Below are positions 13,476 through 13,930 of a DNA stretch of 13,930 nt, one piece after another. The number at the start of each line of letters is the position of its first letter. The first letter of the stretch is position 1. This stretch comes from DAOUAJ01 sp034433615. GTDB taxonomy: Bacteria; Chloroflexota; Anaerolineae; DUEN01. The notes under the pieces were generated by a model. The model searched no databases. It was not told where the DNA came from and saw only the letters and a list, made by a program, of their open reading frames with translations. Position numbers and translations under genes: made by a program. The stretch is from assembly GCA_034433615.1 (NCBI GenBank), contig DAOUAJ010000327.1, positions 1 to 13,930 on the forward strand, in the 5' to 3' direction.

Positions 13476-13930
13476 ATGGCCCCAATCTTCCCATTCACAG
13501 CGATCGTCGGCCAGGAGCGCATGAAACGCGCACTGATTTTAAACGCGATTCATCCCTTGATCGGAGGCGTGCTCATCCGGGGCGAGCGCGGCACGGCCAA
13601 GTCCACCGCTGCGCGTGCTTTGGCCGCCCTGCTCCCCGAGATCGAGGTGGTTGCAGACTGCCGGTTCCAGTGCGACCCTAATCGGCCGGATACGTTCTGC
13701 GACGAATGTCGTGCCCGCCTGGAGCGGGGAGAGCCCCTGCCCGTGGCCCGCCGCCGCACCCGCTTTGTTGACCTGCCGGTTAGCGCCACGGAGGACCGCG
13801 TGGTGGGTACGCTGGATATCGAAAAGGCCATCCAGCGCGGCGAGCGTCACTTCGAGCCGGGGGTGCTGGCGGCCGCTAACCGCGGGGTGCTCTATGTGGA
13901 CGAGGTTAACCTGCTGGACGACCACGTAGT
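13476..13930 (+). CDS. Mg/Co-chelatase AAA+ ATPase subunit (ChlI/BchI-type), partial
   Basis: The first 151 residues of a ChlI/BchI-like AAA+ protein; the gene runs off the right edge. PFTAIVGQERMKRALILNA opens the domain. Walker A is GERGTAKST (36-44), and LYVDEVNLLDD holds Walker B with Asp142/Glu143. The insert RRRTRFVDLPVSATEDRVVG and IEKAIQRGERHFEPGVLAAANRG are signatures of the family. Between them four cysteines are arranged C-x3-C-x8-C-x2-C (62, 66, 75, 78), as in many bacterial ChlI/ChlD-type proteins annotated as putative cobaltochelatase. It energises metal insertion into a tetrapyrrole (Mg for bacteriochlorophyll or Co for cobalamin). The window does not show whether a ChlD-like VWA half is fused downstream, so the metal cannot be decided. 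The ATG is fixed by an in-frame TGA three codons upstream; the ribosome binding site is weak. Confidence 0.92.
   Translation, partial: MAPIFPFTAIVGQERMKRALILNAIHPLIGGVLIRGERGTAKSTAARALAALLPEIEVVADCRFQCDPNRPDTFCDECRARLERGEPLPVARRRTRFVDLPVSATEDRVVGTLDIEKAIQRGERHFEPGVLAAANRGVLYVDEVNLLDDHV

Overview
The window is GC-rich and almost fully coding. It reads like the chromosome of a bacterium outside Proteobacteria and Firmicutes. The gene mix fits a Chloroflexota (Anaerolineae-type) organism best: MutS2, an MTA phosphorylase, a UroD-like protein, a ribose-type ABC operon with a single-domain ATPase, a ThuA protein and a ChlI-type chelatase, plus intergenic short-repeat and stem-loop elements. This placement is an inference from gene style, not from a marker phylogeny.

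Layout. 1-2000 (-): mutS2, cut by the left edge, with a promoter so close to its ATG that the mRNA may be leaderless. 2062-2127: a 66-bp intergenic repeat. 2169-3736 (-): a PaaI-type thioesterase and a UroD/methyltransferase-like protein. 3964-4623 (+): a solitary AbiEii-like nucleotidyltransferase with its own promoter. 4676-5536 (-): mtnP. 5599-5664: the second copy of the 66-bp repeat, inverted (64/66 identical), so the two copies bracket a 3.5-kb block. 5671-8438 (-): rsmA and lepA in close tandem. 8456-8743 (-): the C-terminal stub of a sugar-nucleotide epimerase/dehydratase, whose upstream part is replaced by an ABC operon. 8731-11848 (-): that operon, in transcription order lipoprotein sugar-binding protein, ATPase, permease. 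12357-13082 (+): a ThuA-like protein, divergent from the operon. 13476-13930 (+): start of a ChlI/BchI-type AAA+ chelatase subunit, cut by the right edge.

How the genes work together. The binding protein, ATPase and permease form one CUT2-type (ribose/fructose-like) sugar importer; the divergent ThuA protein and perhaps the UroD-like protein may act on the imported compound, but the substrate cannot be read from sequence. lepA, rsmA and mtnP are housekeeping genes (translation, 16S rRNA dimethylation, methionine salvage) now lying directly downstream of the importer genes with no visible terminator between.

The most notable structures are non-coding. (1) Phase-perfect octamer repeats form a giant inverted repeat of about 139 bp between the binding-protein and ATPase genes. 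(2) The inverted 66-bp pair can fold in alternative hairpins. (3) A cluster of four stem-loops lies between thuA and the chelatase gene, with a related hairpin upstream of thuA. (4) The epimerase stub marks a rearrangement junction. No CRISPR array, tRNA, rRNA, complete insertion sequence or convincing new multi-gene system is visible.
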